DNA of 64,000 nt from Leifsonia sp. Leaf264 (GTDB lineage: Bacteria; Actinomycetota; Actinomycetes; Actinomycetales; Microbacteriaceae). The stretch lies in the NCBI RefSeq assembly GCF_001422325.1, contig NZ_LMMR01000009.1:62001-126000 (forward strand), given 5' to 3'. A program made the position numbers and the translations under genes. The notes under the pieces are model-generated. The model did not search any database. It saw only the letters and a program-made list of their open reading frames with translations, and had not been told where the DNA came from. Numbering within the stretch: the first letter of the stretch is position 1; each line of letters opens with the position of its first letter. Below are positions 44,863 to 53,727 of the stretch, one piece after another.

Positions 44863-46533
44863 TCAGCGAGCGACGGCGAGGGCGGCATCCGTCGCCGGCT
44901 GCAGGTGCAGGCGGGCGGCGTCCCAGCGCCGCCGCAGCCAGCGGTCGTGACTGGCGATCACGACGGCACCGGGGTAGCTGCCGAGGGCCTCCTCGAGGTC
45001 CGTCGCCAAGCCCAGCGACAGGTGGTTGGTCGGCTCATCGAGCAGGAAGAGGTGCGGCGGCTTGGCTATCACGAGCGCCAGCGCCAGGCGTCGCTGCTGA
45101 CCGACCGAGAGAGCACCGACGGGCCGGTTCTCGTCACGCGGCGCGATGAGGCCGAGGCTCGAGAGCGGCACCTGCTCGGCGCGCCGCTCCCCCAGCACCG
45201 ACTCGTAGAGCGCGCGGGGTGAGAGGGCGGCATCCGGGAACCTCACGTCCTGTTCGAGCAGGCCGACGCGCAAGCCCCGGCGGCGCTGGAGATCGCCATC
45301 GACGAGTGCGATGCGCCCAGCGAGGACTCCCAGCAGCGTCGACTTGCCGGCGCCGTTCGCGCCGGTCACGAGCAGGCGCGTCTGCGGCTCGATCTTCAGG
45401 TCGAGCGGGGCGAGGCGCCCGGGCACGGACAGGCCGGTCGCCTGCACCAGCAGCCCGGACTCGTCGCCGAGAGCCTGCGATCCGCGCGGGATGCCGGCGA
45501 AGGCGAGTGGCGCCGGTGGCTTGCGCACCTGCTCGCGCTCGAGCACCCCCAGGCGCCCTTCGGCGTTGTGGACGCGCCGCGCGATGGCCTGGTCGTTGCG
45601 GGCGCCCTTGAAGCCGTGGATGAACTTGTCGTTGTCGCGCGGTCCGCGACCGTGGGCGACCGTGCGTGCCGTCACAGCCACGGCATGGCGCAGGCGACCG
45701 AGCTCGTCCTGTTCCTCGGCGTACTGGCGCTCCCAGCGGTCGCGCTCTGACGCCTTGTGGTCGAGGTACTCGCTGAAGCGACCTCCGAACACGGTGACGG
45801 ATGCCGGAGACATGTGCGCGGCGCGCGCAGCGTCGAGATCGACGAGGCCCGTGGCCACGGCGTCGAGGAAGGCGCGGTCGTGGCTGGCGAACAGCACCGG
45901 GCCGGCCCAGTCCCGCAGCTGGCGCTCGAGGAACTCGGCGGCGGCGTCGTCGAGATGGTTGGTCGGCTCGTCGAGCAGCAGTGCGTCGGGCCGTCTCAGC
46001 AGCAGTGCGGCGAGGGCGACGCGGCTGCGCTGACCACCCGAGATCTCATCGAGGCGGCGATCGAGGGGAAGGGCCGCGACCCCGAGTCCTTCGCGGAGCG
46101 CGTCGCGACGGGCATCCGCTCCCCAGATGTCGGCTCGCTCGGCAGCCTCGAGCGCAGCGGCGTAACGGTCGGGCGCGACCGGGGACGCTGCCGTGAGGGC
46201 GGATGCGGCGGCGCGGAGCTCGCGATCGATCGCGCGGATCTCCTCGAGGGCGTCCTCGAAGACGGCGCCGACGGTGTCGCTCGGGCTGAACGGCACCTCC
46301 TGCCACAGGATGCCCGTGCGCCGGGGTCGCGTGATGACGCCCTGATCGGGCTGCTCCACGCCGGCGATGATGCGCAGAAGGGTGGACTTGCCGGCTCCGT
46401 TCTCGCCGATGAGGCCGACGCGCTGGCCGCGGGCGACGGAGAAGCCGACGTCGCTGAGCACGCGGCGGTCGCCGTAGGACTGGGAGACGCCGTCGAGGCG
46501 CAGGTGATCGGAGTGGATGACTGGGGCTCGCAT
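44863..46533 (-). CDS. ABC-F family ATPase (ribosome protection type)
   Basis: A 556-residue soluble protein with two ATP-binding cassettes and no membrane segments. The first has GENGAGKSTLLRI, SGGQRSRVALAAL and LLLDEPTNHLDD; the second GANGAGKSTLLGV, LSVGQQRRLALAL and LFLLDEPTNHLSL. The charged interdomain linker (about residues 230-330) is the part that reaches into the ribosome in ABC-F factors. Many actinobacterial members give resistance to macrolides, lincosamides or pleuromutilins; which drugs, if any, cannot be told. AAGGG about nine bases before the ATG may be hidden in a hairpin of the leader. Confidence 0.9.
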   Translation of the reverse strand: MRAPVIHSDHLRLDGVSQSYGDRRVLSDVGFSVARGQRVGLIGENGAGKSTLLRIIAGVEQPDQGVITRPRRTGILWQEVPFSPSDTVGAVFEDALEEIRAIDRELRAAASALTAASPVAPDRYAAALEAAERADIWGADARRDALREGLGVAALPLDRRLDEISGGQRSRVALAALLLRRPDALLLDEPTNHLDDAAAEFLERQLRDWAGPVLFASHDRAFLDAVATGLVDLDAARAAHMSPASVTVFGGRFSEYLDHKASERDRWERQYAEEQDELGRLRHAVAVTARTVAHGRGPRDNDKFIHGFKGARNDQAIARRVHNAEGRLGVLEREQVRKPPAPLAFAGIPRGSQALGDESGLLVQATGLSVPGRLAPLDLKIEPQTRLLVTGANGAGKSTLLGVLAGRIALVDGDLQRRRGLRVGLLEQDVRFPDAALSPRALYESVLGERRAEQVPLSSLGLIAPRDENRPVGALSVGQQRRLALALVIAKPPHLFLLDEPTNHLSLGLATDLEEALGSYPGAVVIASHDRWLRRRWDAARLHLQPATDAALAVAR

Positions 46534-46539
46534 GGAGAC

Positions 46540-46564
46540 GACCCTTCTGAGACGAGGAGGGGTC
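46540..46564 (-). promoter_or_regulatory. hairpin that may cover the ABC-F ribosome binding site
   Basis: In the ABC-F transcript GACCCCTCCT can pair with AGAAGGGTC (five pairs, a mismatch, then two more) around CGTCTC, enclosing the AGAAGGG that would be the ribosome site. The helix is modest in strength. Confidence 0.35.
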
Positions 46565-46785
46565 CCACGGGGGCATCCGCCGTCGATGAGGGTTCGCGAA
46601 CGACCCGCTTCACGCGGGCGGCTCGGGAGTCGAGCGCGATTCCGGGTGAGGGATGCGGGTGAGTAGGCCGAACGTCGACGGCGCCTCGGGCGCGGGACAG
46701 GACGGCTGGTCTACTTCATAGCGGGGTCGACGATAGCAGGGGTCGCTGGGAGGTGTCCAGACGCACGCGGCAGCGGCGCTTCGAC

Positions 46786-46802
46786 CCCGGACTGCGTCCG
46801 GG
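46786..46802 (-). terminator. possible mqo terminator hairpin
   Basis: CCCGGA and TCCGGG form a perfect 6-bp stem around CTGCG about 22 bases past the mqo stop on the minus strand, with no T-run. Confidence 0.4.
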
Positions 46803-46824
46803 CCTCAGCGAACGGGGAAGGGCG

Positions 46825-48327
46825 TCAGCGAGCTGCGACGCTGAGCTGCGGGGCCGGCAGGCCCAACGTGGCGGCCGTCGACGCCAGGGACGCCGCAGCG
46901 ATCTCGGGCTTGTCGTTCAGCGTGGTGCCGAAGCTGGGGATCATCTCGCGCAGCTTGGGCTCCCACGACGGGAACTCGGCGGGGAAGCAGCGCTTCAGTA
47001 CGTCGAGCATGATCGGCGCGGCCGTCGAGGCACCGGGAGATGCCCCGAGGAGGCCCGCGATGGTGCCGTCGGCGCCAGTGATGACCTCGGTGCCGAACTG
47101 GAGCACTCCGCCGGCCTTCTCGTCCTTCTTCATGACCTGAACGCGCTGGCCGGCCGTGATGAGCTCCCAGTCCTCGTCCTTCGCCGTGGGCATGAACTCG
47201 CGCAGCGCCTTCATCTTCTTGCGACGGTCGGCCGCGAGCTCGCCGATGAGGTACTTCATGAGGTCGAAGTTGTGGAAGGCGACGGCGAGCATCGGCCAGA
47301 TGTTGTGCCACCGGATGCTGAACGGCAGGTCGAACCAGGTCGAGCTCTTCAGGAACTTCGGCGTGAATCCGGCGTACGGGCCGAAGAGCAGCGAAGTCTC
47401 GCCCTCGACGACCCGGGTGTCGAGGTGCGGGACCGACATCGGCGGAGCACCGACGCCGGCCTTGCCGTAGACCTTGGCCTTGTGCTGTGCGACCACGGCC
47501 GGATTCGAGGTCTTGAGGAACTGCCCGCTGATGGGGAAGCCGCCGAAGCCCTGGATCTCGGGGATGCCGGAGTGCTGGAGCAGCGCGAGGGCGCCGCCGC
47601 CGGCACCGACGAAGACGAAGCGCGCGTTCACCTCGGTGCGGGTGCGACCAACGGCGTTCAGCACCTTGACGCGCCAGGTGCCGTCCTTCTTGCGCTTGAG
47701 TCCGGTCACCTGGTGGTTCAGGTAGAGCTCCCCGCCGCGCTCGGTGAGGTCGGCGAACAGCGAGTGGGTGAGTGCGCCGAAGTCGACATCCGTTCCCGAC
47801 TCGATGCGGGTGGCGGCGATGCGCTGGCGCTTGTTGCGCCTGCGGGTGATCAGCGGCGTCCACTCGGCGATCTTCGCGGGGTCGTCGCTGAACTCCATGC
47901 CCTCGAACAACGGCTGGTCCTTGAGGGCGTCATGGCGACGGCGCAGGTACTCGATGTTCTTCTTGCCGTGCACGAAGGTCATGTGCGGCGTCGTGTTGAT
48001 GAACGTCGACGGCTCGGGCAGGGCACCCGTCGACACCAGGTGCGACCAGAGCTGGCGGCTCACCTGGAACTGCTCGTTGATGCTGATGGCCTTGGCGGGG
48101 TCGACGGAGCCGTCCTTGCCCTCGGGCATGTAGTTCAGCTCGCAGAGGGCGGCGTGGCCCGTTCCCGCGTTGTTCCACGGGTTCGAGCTCTCCTGGGCGA
48201 CGTCGCCCAGGCGCTCGTAGGCGCGGATCGTCCAGTCGGGCTGGAGCTGCTTGATGAGGGTGCCGAGCGTAGCGCTCATGATGCCGCCGCCGATGAGGAC
48301 GACGTCGATGGGGGCCGGAGAATTCAC
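46825..48327 (-). CDS. mqo: malate:quinone oxidoreductase
   Basis: A 500-residue FAD enzyme at the membrane that oxidises malate to oxaloacetate and passes electrons to quinone. The FAD-binding N-terminus reads DVVLIGGGIMSATLGTL, followed by the family blocks NPWNNAGTGHAALCELNY in outline, NTTPHMTFVHG and GAGGGALALLQHSGIPE. Length fits the family. The GTG start has no ribosome site but TAGACT ends seven bases upstream, indicating leaderless translation; the much longer open frame upstream overlaps the VOC gene and is not real. Confidence 0.96.
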   Translation of the reverse strand: MNSPAPIDVVLIGGGIMSATLGTLIKQLQPDWTIRAYERLGDVAQESSNPWNNAGTGHAALCELNYMPEGKDGSVDPAKAISINEQFQVSRQLWSHLVSTGALPEPSTFINTTPHMTFVHGKKNIEYLRRRHDALKDQPLFEGMEFSDDPAKIAEWTPLITRRRNKRQRIAATRIESGTDVDFGALTHSLFADLTERGGELYLNHQVTGLKRKKDGTWRVKVLNAVGRTRTEVNARFVFVGAGGGALALLQHSGIPEIQGFGGFPISGQFLKTSNPAVVAQHKAKVYGKAGVGAPPMSVPHLDTRVVEGETSLLFGPYAGFTPKFLKSSTWFDLPFSIRWHNIWPMLAVAFHNFDLMKYLIGELAADRRKKMKALREFMPTAKDEDWELITAGQRVQVMKKDEKAGGVLQFGTEVITGADGTIAGLLGASPGASTAAPIMLDVLKRCFPAEFPSWEPKLREMIPSFGTTLNDKPEIAAASLASTAATLGLPAPQLSVAAR

Positions 48328-48334
48328 GGATGCC

Positions 48335-48340
48335 AGTCTA
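48335..48340 (-). promoter_or_regulatory. -10 box of leaderless mqo
   Basis: On the minus strand TAGACT ends seven bases before the GTG start of mqo, with no purine-rich site between. Confidence 0.5.
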
Positions 48341-48356
48341 TCCGCGCGCGGGGGGA

Positions 48357-48803
48357 CTACTCGCCGGGGAGGACCGGAAGGCCGCGCTCGTCGAGCGGCC
48401 AGAACGGGTTGTACGCGATCTCCCAGAGGTTGCCGTCGGGGTCTGCGACGTAGCCGCTGTAGCCGCCCCACTCCGTCTCCGTCGGCACCTTCGACACCGA
48501 GCCGCCGAGCGCCATCCACTCGCCGACGGCTTCATCGACCTCCTCGCGCGATCCCACGTTGATCGCGAGCGCGACGGCACGGAAGGCCGGGGCGTTCGCG
48601 TGCATCATCGTCGTTCCGGCATCCTTCGCGAGCTCCGCCGTCGACCAGAGCGCCAGCACCCCGCCCGGCGTCGCGAAGAAAGTGGTGTCGCCTTCCACCG
48701 TGCTCGCCGCGGTCTCCCAGCCGAGCGATCTGTAGAAGGCCGTGGCCTCGATGACGTCGGCGACGCCGAGGGTGACGAGGGAGTAGCGCTGGGGAATGGC
48801 CAT
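48357..48803 (-). CDS. VOC (glyoxalase-like) family protein
   Basis: A 148-residue protein with the paired beta-alpha-beta-beta-beta layout of the vicinal oxygen chelate superfamily: YSLVTLGVADVIEATAFY in outline at the N-terminus and a second module ending GYVADPDGNLWEIAYNP, the conserved DPDGN-x-x-E. Metal ligands are probably partly kept, but substrate and activity cannot be inferred. The ATG has no ribosome site; TACCGT ends six bases upstream. It is next to mqo but starts from its own promoter. Confidence 0.85.
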   Translation of the reverse strand: MAIPQRYSLVTLGVADVIEATAFYRSLGWETAASTVEGDTTFFATPGGVLALWSTAELAKDAGTTMMHANAPAFRAVALAINVGSREEVDEAVGEWMALGGSVSKVPTETEWGGYSGYVADPDGNLWEIAYNPFWPLDERGLPVLPGE

Positions 48804-48809
48804 CCATCG

Positions 48810-48815
48810 ACGGTA
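48810..48815 (-). promoter_or_regulatory. -10 box of leaderless VOC gene
   Basis: TACCGT on the minus strand ends six bases before the ATG of the VOC gene, and no ribosome site lies between. Confidence 0.45.
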
Positions 48816-48867
48816 GCGGCGTGGGATCGGTTATGCCTACCCCGAATCATGTCCCCCATTCGAGGGT

Positions 48868-48911
48868 GTTCACTCGAACAGTGCCCTGCGTTCACGCGGT
48901 GTTCGGATCAG
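48868..48911 (+). promoter_or_regulatory. PHO box (PhoP direct repeats)
   Basis: Four 11-bp units in register: GTTCACTCGAA (48868), CAGTGCCCTGC (48879, poor), GTTCACGCGGT (48890) and GTTCGGATCAG (48901). Actinobacterial PhoP binds 11-bp direct repeats beginning GTTCA. The array lies 77-120 bases before the alkaline phosphatase start. Confidence 0.75.
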
Positions 48912-48987
48912 GCTGCTGACCTGTGTATCGCCTGTGAACACATCCACGGGCCCGCCCGGTGCGGTTCGAAGAACCTCAGGAGAGACC

Positions 48988-50499
48988 ATGCCCATCCGAC
49001 CCACCTCTCGAGCCATCGGCCGCGTCGGCGCCGCCGCCGGCATGCTCGGCATCGCAGCCGCGCTGGTGATCAGCTCGAGCCTCGCTGCCACGGCGACCTC
49101 GCAGCCCTCCCCCGACCAGCCCGGCGGTGCTGCCCACAACCACGGCCAGGACCAGACGCGCACAGTGCTGGGCGCCATCGACGGCGGCACCGCACGCAAC
49201 GTCATCCTGCTCATCGGCGATGGGATGGGCGACAGCGAGATCACGATCGCCCGCGACTACCTCTACGGCGCCGGCGGACGCCTGCCGGGCATCGACGCCC
49301 TGCCGTTGACGGGCCAGTACACGACGTACTCGCTCTACAAGGACGGCGACCCGCTGGTCGGCAAGCCCGACTACACGCCGGACTCCGCCGCGACCGGCAC
49401 GGCCTGGTCGACGGGCACGAAGACCTACGACAACGCCATCAGCGTCGACATCCACGGCAAGGCCCAGAAGACCCTGCTCGAGCTGGCGAAGGTGAAGGGG
49501 CTGCGCACCGGTGACGTCTCGACCGCCGAGATCCAGGATGCGACTCCCGCCGTGCAGGTCGCCCACGTCGCCGCCCGCAGCTGCTACGGACCCGACAGCC
49601 CCACCTGCGGCACCGACGCCCTCGTCGCCGGCGGCCCCGGGTCCATCTCGGAGCAGCTGCTCGACACGCGTCCCGACCTCACGCTCGGCGGCGGAGCTGC
49701 CACGTTCAACCAGACGGCGAAGGCCGGCGAGTGGAACGGGCAGACGCTGTTCGCCCAAGCGGCCGACCGCGGCTACCAGGTCGTGAAGGACGCGGCAGCG
49801 CTCGCGGCCGTGAAGAAGGCGAACCAGGACTCCCCGGTGCTCGGGCTGTTCGCCGACGGCAACCTCCCGACCCGCTTCGCCGCGTCGACTGCGACGGTGG
49901 GCGGATCCGGCGGTGCCGCATCGACCTGCGCCGCGAACCCCGCCTACCTCGGCGCCGGCCTGACCCTGAGCGATCTCACCAAGAAGTCGATCTCGCTGCT
50001 CGACGACAAGAAGTCGAAGAAGGGCTTCTTCCTGCAGGTCGAGGGAGCGTCGATCGACAAGCGCGATCACGCCGCTGACGCCTGCGGCCAGATCGGCGAG
50101 ACCCAGGACCTCGACGAGGCCGTGCAGGCGGCTCTCGCCTTCGCGAAGGCCGACCGTCACACCCTGGTGATCGTCACGGCGGACCACGCGCACTCGAGCC
50201 AGATCGTCGACGGCGCGACGCCCGGTCTCGGATCCGTGCTCACCACGGCCGACGGCACGCCGCTGCGCATCTCCTACGGCACGGCTGTTGCCGGCGGATC
50301 GCAGCAGCACACGGGGTCGCAGCTGCGCATCGCCGCCTACGGGCCGGGTGCCGCGAACGTCGTCGGCCTCACCGACCAGACCGACACCTTCTTCACCATC
50401 TCGAACGCGCTGCAGCTGAACCGCTCGGGCAGCGTGGACTGGCCCGTGAAGCACGGCCACGGCTCGAACCACTGGTGGAACTGGAAGGGCGGGCACTGA
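48988..50499 (+). CDS. phoA: secreted alkaline phosphatase
   Basis: A 503-residue exported phosphomonoesterase of the classical alkaline phosphatase family. A signal peptide covers about the first 37 residues. [13 protein letters not shown] carries the first metal Asp, [14 protein letters not shown] the nucleophile Ser and Arg-free helix start, DKRDHAAD and VTADHAHSS further metal ligands, and QQHTGSQ the last His. It releases phosphate from organic esters outside the cell. AGGAGA lies six bases before the ATG. Upstream PHO-box repeats show control by PhoP under phosphate limitation. A GGTTC-GAA-GAACC dyad (48963-48975) sits in the leader next to the ribosome site. Confidence 0.93.
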   Translation: MPIRPTSRAIGRVGAAAGMLGIAAALVISSSLAATATSQPSPDQPGGAAHNHGQDQTRTVLGAIDGGTARNVILLIGDGMGDSEITIARDYLYGAGGRLPGIDALPLTGQYTTYSLYKDGDPLVGKPDYTPDSAATGTAWSTGTKTYDNAISVDIHGKAQKTLLELAKVKGLRTGDVSTAEIQDATPAVQVAHVAARSCYGPDSPTCGTDALVAGGPGSISEQLLDTRPDLTLGGGAATFNQTAKAGEWNGQTLFAQAADRGYQVVKDAAALAAVKKANQDSPVLGLFADGNLPTRFAASTATVGGSGGAASTCAANPAYLGAGLTLSDLTKKSISLLDDKKSKKGFFLQVEGASIDKRDHAADACGQIGETQDLDEAVQAALAFAKADRHTLVIVTADHAHSSQIVDGATPGLGSVLTTADGTPLRISYGTAVAGGSQQHTGSQLRIAAYGPGAANVVGLTDQTDTFFTISNALQLNRSGSVDWPVKHGHGSNHWWNWKGGH

Positions 50500-50515
50500 T
50501 CGCCTGAGCACCATC

Positions 50516-50549
50516 GAGCGGGGCGGATGCTGCGGCATCCGCCCCGCTC
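50516..50549. terminator. strong bidirectional terminator
   Basis: A perfect 15-bp stem (GAGCGGGGCGGATGC with its complement) around a TGCG loop lies 17 bases past the phosphatase gene and 35 bases past the convergent membrane protein gene. Confidence 0.9.
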
Positions 50550-50583
50550 TCGTACGTCAGCCTCACGGTGGTGTGCCGGGGAT

Positions 50584-51000
50584 TCAGCCAGCCAGACCGG
50601 CGAGGAGCAGTCCGATCCCAGCCGCGATCAGGCCGGCGGTGAGCGAGAGGACGCCGAGCCAGAGCAACCAGATCAGCCGATTCGGCTTCACCGGGTCACG
50701 GCCGAGCACCGAGAGGAAGAACCCTGCGGGCATCAGGATGGCGGCGATCGGAACACCGGTGCGTGCGAGCCAGAGCCATCCGTCGGCCAACGCCGTCTGG
50801 TCGATGACACCGAGGATCGCCAGGCTCAGCACCAAGAGGACGGCGGCGTGCGCATGGCCGGCCCGGAAGAAGCTCGTCTGCAGCGCATTGGCCGGGGCAT
50901 GACCGCGCACGACCTTGGTGAGGAAATACCCGCCGGACTCCACCGTCACGAGGGCGAGGAGCAGGATTCCGGCGAGGGACAGGCTGGCTGGTGCGAGCAT
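50584..51000 (-). CDS. four-helix membrane protein divergent to MerR regulator
   Basis: A 138-residue protein with four hydrophobic segments and a short conserved-looking loop (GGYFLTKVVRGHAPANALQ, then FFRAGHAHA). The charged and His-rich loop between the first two helices may be functional. I do not recognise the family. GAGAGG lies six bases before the ATG. It is transcribed away from the MerR-type gene and the two share an operator-like region, so the regulator probably controls it. Confidence 0.7.
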   Translation of the reverse strand: MLAPASLSLAGILLLALVTVESGGYFLTKVVRGHAPANALQTSFFRAGHAHAAVLLVLSLAILGVIDQTALADGWLWLARTGVPIAAILMPAGFFLSVLGRDPVKPNRLIWLLWLGVLSLTAGLIAAGIGLLLAGLAG

Positions 51001-51043
51001 CAGAGTCCTCTCGGCACTGGCGGAACGCCATCCGCCATGATTG

Positions 51044-51082
51044 GATAGTCGAACTATCTAGATAGTAGATAGTGTCGCTATC
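51044..51082. promoter_or_regulatory. cluster of dyad operators between divergent genes
   Basis: Three overlapping or adjacent palindromes built on GATAG: GATAGT-CGA-ACTATC (51044-51058), CTATCTAGATAG (51054-51065) and GATAG-TGTCG-CTATC (51068-51082). The outer two are centred 24 bp apart. They lie 18-56 bases before the MerR gene and 44-82 bases before the membrane protein gene, as expected of an autoregulated MerR-type switch. Confidence 0.7.
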
Positions 51083-51099
51083 CGATGTCAAGGAGCTGC

Positions 51100-51744
51100 A
51101 TGCGCGTCTCAGAACTGGTCGAGGAGTCAGGCGTGCCGCTGGCGACGATCAAGTACTACCTGCGCGAGGGGCTGCTGCCGCCGGGGACCGCGATGACCGC
51201 GACGCAGGCCGAGTACGGCGAGCAGCACCTGCACCGCCTGCGCGTCATCCGGGCCTTGACCGGGGCCGCCGGCCTGCCTGTTCAGCAGGCCAAGGCCGTG
51301 CTCGCGCTCATCGACTCCCCCGATGGCGATCTCTTCGATGCCCTCGGGCAGGCAGTGGCCGCCTTGCCGCCGTACGCCGTGCGCGACCCGCACGATGACT
51401 ATCCCCGTGCCCGTGCGGTGATCCACCGTCTCGGGCAGGTGTACGACCCGCGCTACGCCGGCGTCGCTCAACTGGAGCATGCCCTGATGGCAGCCGAGCA
51501 GGCCGGCCTGCCGATCAGCGATGCGCGCATCGACGCCTACGGGCGGCATCTGCACGCCATGGCCGAGTTCGACCTGGCTCAGATGCCGACGAGCGCGCCC
51601 CTGGACGGCGCGGAGGCCGGGGCACCGGCATCCGCCGCGATCGAGTACGCCGTGATCGGCACAGCGCTCTACGAGCCGGTGATCCTCGCGCTGCGCCGCC
51701 TCGCCCACCAGGACGTGGCCGCCGGGCTGCTCGACGTCGACTGA
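51100..51744 (+). CDS. MerR family transcriptional regulator
   Basis: A 214-residue regulator. The N-terminal winged HTH reads RVSELVEESGVPLATIKYYLREGLL in outline, the KYYLREGLLPPG element being characteristic, and LRVIRALTGAAGLP starts the dimerisation helix. The C-terminal 110 residues form a large effector-binding-like domain without the Cys ligands of metal sensors, so a small organic ligand is more likely. AAGGAG lies five bases before the ATG. It probably acts on the GATAG dyads upstream, controlling itself and the divergent membrane protein. Confidence 0.88.
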   Translation: MRVSELVEESGVPLATIKYYLREGLLPPGTAMTATQAEYGEQHLHRLRVIRALTGAAGLPVQQAKAVLALIDSPDGDLFDALGQAVAALPPYAVRDPHDDYPRARAVIHRLGQVYDPRYAGVAQLEHALMAAEQAGLPISDARIDAYGRHLHAMAEFDLAQMPTSAPLDGAEAGAPASAAIEYAVIGTALYEPVILALRRLAHQDVAAGLLDVD

Positions 51745-51780
51745 GGCAGCAGCTGGCGCGGCGCGGTGCGGCGCGGTGCG

Positions 51781-52512
51781 TCAGAGGCCGATGGCGGCCA
51801 GGGCGGCGTCCATCTTCTCGGCCATCGCCGCGTAGCCGTCGTCGTTCGGGTGCAGGCCGTCGGAGGCCATCCACTCCGGATGCCCCTCGATCCAGTGCGA
51901 CGCATCGGGGATGTGGTCGGCCCCGATGCCCTCGGCGGCGACCTCGACCCAGTCGATGATGGTCTGGACCGAATCCGGGCGATCGTCGCTGTACCAGAAC
52001 GGCTCGACCACGACGATCCGCGTGTCGGGCAGCTCCGTCGAGAGCCTCCCGAAGTCGCTGGAGATGGCGGCCTCGATGTCGTCGGCGCGATCGGGCATGG
52101 AGAAGTTGTCGTTCAGGCCCATCGTGACGATCACGGTGTCGGGGTCGGCAGCGATGACGGTGTCGAGCTCGTCGACGTCCTGGAGGTCGCGGTTGTTCAC
52201 GAAGCCGAGGCCGTCGGTCGACGGGTTCACCTCGGTCCACCCCCGTCGGGCGCAGATGATCGTCGACCAGCGCTTCTCGGGCGACGACGCTCCGGTGCCG
52301 CGAGTGTAGGAGTCGCCGTAGAAGGCGACCACCGGCGCGTCGGGGTCGACGGATGCCGTCGGCCTGGCGGACGTCGGCCCCGTGATCGCGCAGCCGGCCA
52401 ACGCGAGGACCGAGACGGCGAGCGCAGCGGCCGTTGCGGCCGTGCGTGCGAGCACGGAACTGCGTCGGGTCATAGCCGGTGTTCGGCACGACGGCGGCTG
52501 CGGATTGCTCAT
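51781..52512 (-). CDS. SGNH/GDSL hydrolase lipoprotein
   Basis: A 243-residue secreted lipoprotein. The signal ends in the lipobox LALAGC near residue 41. The SGNH blocks are clear: AFYGDSYTRGTG (Ser, block I), VTMGLNDNFS (block III Asn region) and SDGLHPNDDGY (block V Asp-x-x-His). It would hydrolyse esters or acyl groups at the cell surface. The ATG at 52512 has GGAG about nine bases upstream; an ATG at 52473 gives a more usual signal length but lacks a ribosome site. It is closely similar to the lipoprotein encoded at 55449-56183. Confidence 0.88.
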   Translation of the reverse strand: MSNPQPPSCRTPAMTRRSSVLARTAATAAALAVSVLALAGCAITGPTSARPTASVDPDAPVVAFYGDSYTRGTGASSPEKRWSTIICARRGWTEVNPSTDGLGFVNNRDLQDVDELDTVIAADPDTVIVTMGLNDNFSMPDRADDIEAAISSDFGRLSTELPDTRIVVVEPFWYSDDRPDSVQTIIDWVEVAAEGIGADHIPDASHWIEGHPEWMASDGLHPNDDGYAAMAEKMDAALAAIGL

Positions 52513-52539
52513 GCCATCGCTCCAGGCACCGGGACCGCG

Positions 52540-53727
52540 CTACGCCGTTCGGGGCTCGGTCGGCGCGTCCGTCGCCACCACGACGGACTCCCCCAACGCG
52601 ATGGCATACAGCGCCGTCGCCTCGGCGCGAGCGATGATGGCAGGGGCGCCCTCGTCCGGCTCGGCCGGATCGCTCTCGGCCACACCGATGGTCGCAGTGG
52701 GGCGGATGCCGCCGAGGTCGGCCATGCCGGGATCGAGCAGCCCGTCGATGATGGCGTCGGCGATGCCGCGGGCATCCGTTCCCGGTTCGATCGGGGAGAT
52801 CACGATGAGCGAACCCGGGGCACGCTCGAAGACAGCACTGAACGGCGGGCAGTGCTGCCGCACGGAGTCGGTCCAGGCTGCGCACATGTCGTCGGCGGCG
52901 TTCCGCCCGAATGCCGTCGTCATGGCCTCGAGAGTGTCGAAGCGCACGGCGAGGACCGCGATGCCACGCCCCCGCGACGCCCCGCGCCTCATCCAGCCAT
53001 CGGCGAGGGACTCGAGCCCGCCGAGGGCCAGGCCGGCTGCCTCATCCGTGACCCGCGGTCGACGGATGCCGCGCAGTCGCGCGCGGTCGGCGCGCAGCAC
53101 CGACATGGAGATGGCACCGACGATGGTGACAGTCACGACGATGAAACTCGACGACGCCGTTCCGAACGCCGTGCGGAACAGCTCGCTGTCAGCACCGCCG
53201 CTGAAGAACACGACGGTGCGCACGGCGTAGTAGGCGCTCTGCAGGAGGAGCACGCCCGCGAGGGCGCGCGCGTTCGGATTTGCCCCCATGCTCCCCGTGA
53301 GCGACTCCACGCCTGCACCGCCGGCGAAGCCCGCGATGGCGACGAACATGAGACCGGCGCCGGCCCAGTCCCCGCCCGTCGGACCCTCGATCAACGCGGC
53401 GATCGCCGCCGCCACAGTGATCAGCACGACGAAGACCCAGACGAAACCGGGGCGCCGGTTGTACGCGCGAGCGCCGACCCACAGGCATCCGGCCGTCGCG
53501 ACGTACCCGGCGTTGCCAACGGCGACGGCCCACCAGGCGTCGTTGTTGGCGGCCCAGAACAGGTAGCTCAGCACGGTGAGGATCCCGCTCAGGTAGGCCA
53601 GGGCCCAGATGCGTCCGGCGACCTCGTCGCGGCGCACCAGGGTGTCGGCGATGAAGGTGACCCCAGCGACCACGACCACGATCGCGGTCATGACGCTGAT
53701 GGTCTGCAGGTCGAAATCGATGGTCAC
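52540..53727 (-). CDS. membrane protein with degenerate GGDEF-like domain
   Basis: A 395-residue protein with about seven hydrophobic segments in the first 220 residues and a C-terminal domain shaped like GGDEF proteins: IAVLAVRFDTLEAMTTAFG matches the first strand and helix (normally with D-x-D/H-F-K-x-x-N-D) and GGIRPTATIGVAES the strand after the active site. Where the GGDEF signature should be there is ERAPGSLIVISP, so cyclase activity is not expected; it may bind a nucleotide or act as a partner. The GTG start overlaps the stop of the sensor kinase gene by 4 bp. Confidence 0.65.
   Translation of the reverse strand: MTIDFDLQTISVMTAIVVVVAGVTFIADTLVRRDEVAGRIWALAYLSGILTVLSYLFWAANNDAWWAVAVGNAGYVATAGCLWVGARAYNRRPGFVWVFVVLITVAAAIAALIEGPTGGDWAGAGLMFVAIAGFAGGAGVESLTGSMGANPNARALAGVLLLQSAYYAVRTVVFFSGGADSELFRTAFGTASSSFIVVTVTIVGAISMSVLRADRARLRGIRRPRVTDEAAGLALGGLESLADGWMRRGASRGRGIAVLAVRFDTLEAMTTAFGRNAADDMCAAWTDSVRQHCPPFSAVFERAPGSLIVISPIEPGTDARGIADAIIDGLLDPGMADLGGIRPTATIGVAESDPAEPDEGAPAIIARAEATALYAIALGESVVVATDAPTEPRTA

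Larger units (their letters stand above)
46534..46824. other. 291-bp region: ABC-F leader and mqo downstream region
   Basis: On the minus strand this holds the untranslated leader of the ABC-F gene. A small in-frame start at 46613 opens a peptide beginning MKRVVREPSS that runs past the ABC-F start in another frame, and a tiny ATG-AAG-TAG frame lies at 46714-46722 after a TATCGT box. The right end contains the mqo hairpin. No other gene is visible. Confidence 0.5.

Noticed and set aside
46753-48453. 566-codon plus-strand frame opposite mqo
   Set aside because: Antisense to mqo, with no recognisable domain and shadow-like composition.
48976-50538. 520-codon minus-strand frame opposite the alkaline phosphatase
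   Set aside because: Shadow of the phosphatase; it also runs through a strong terminator stem.
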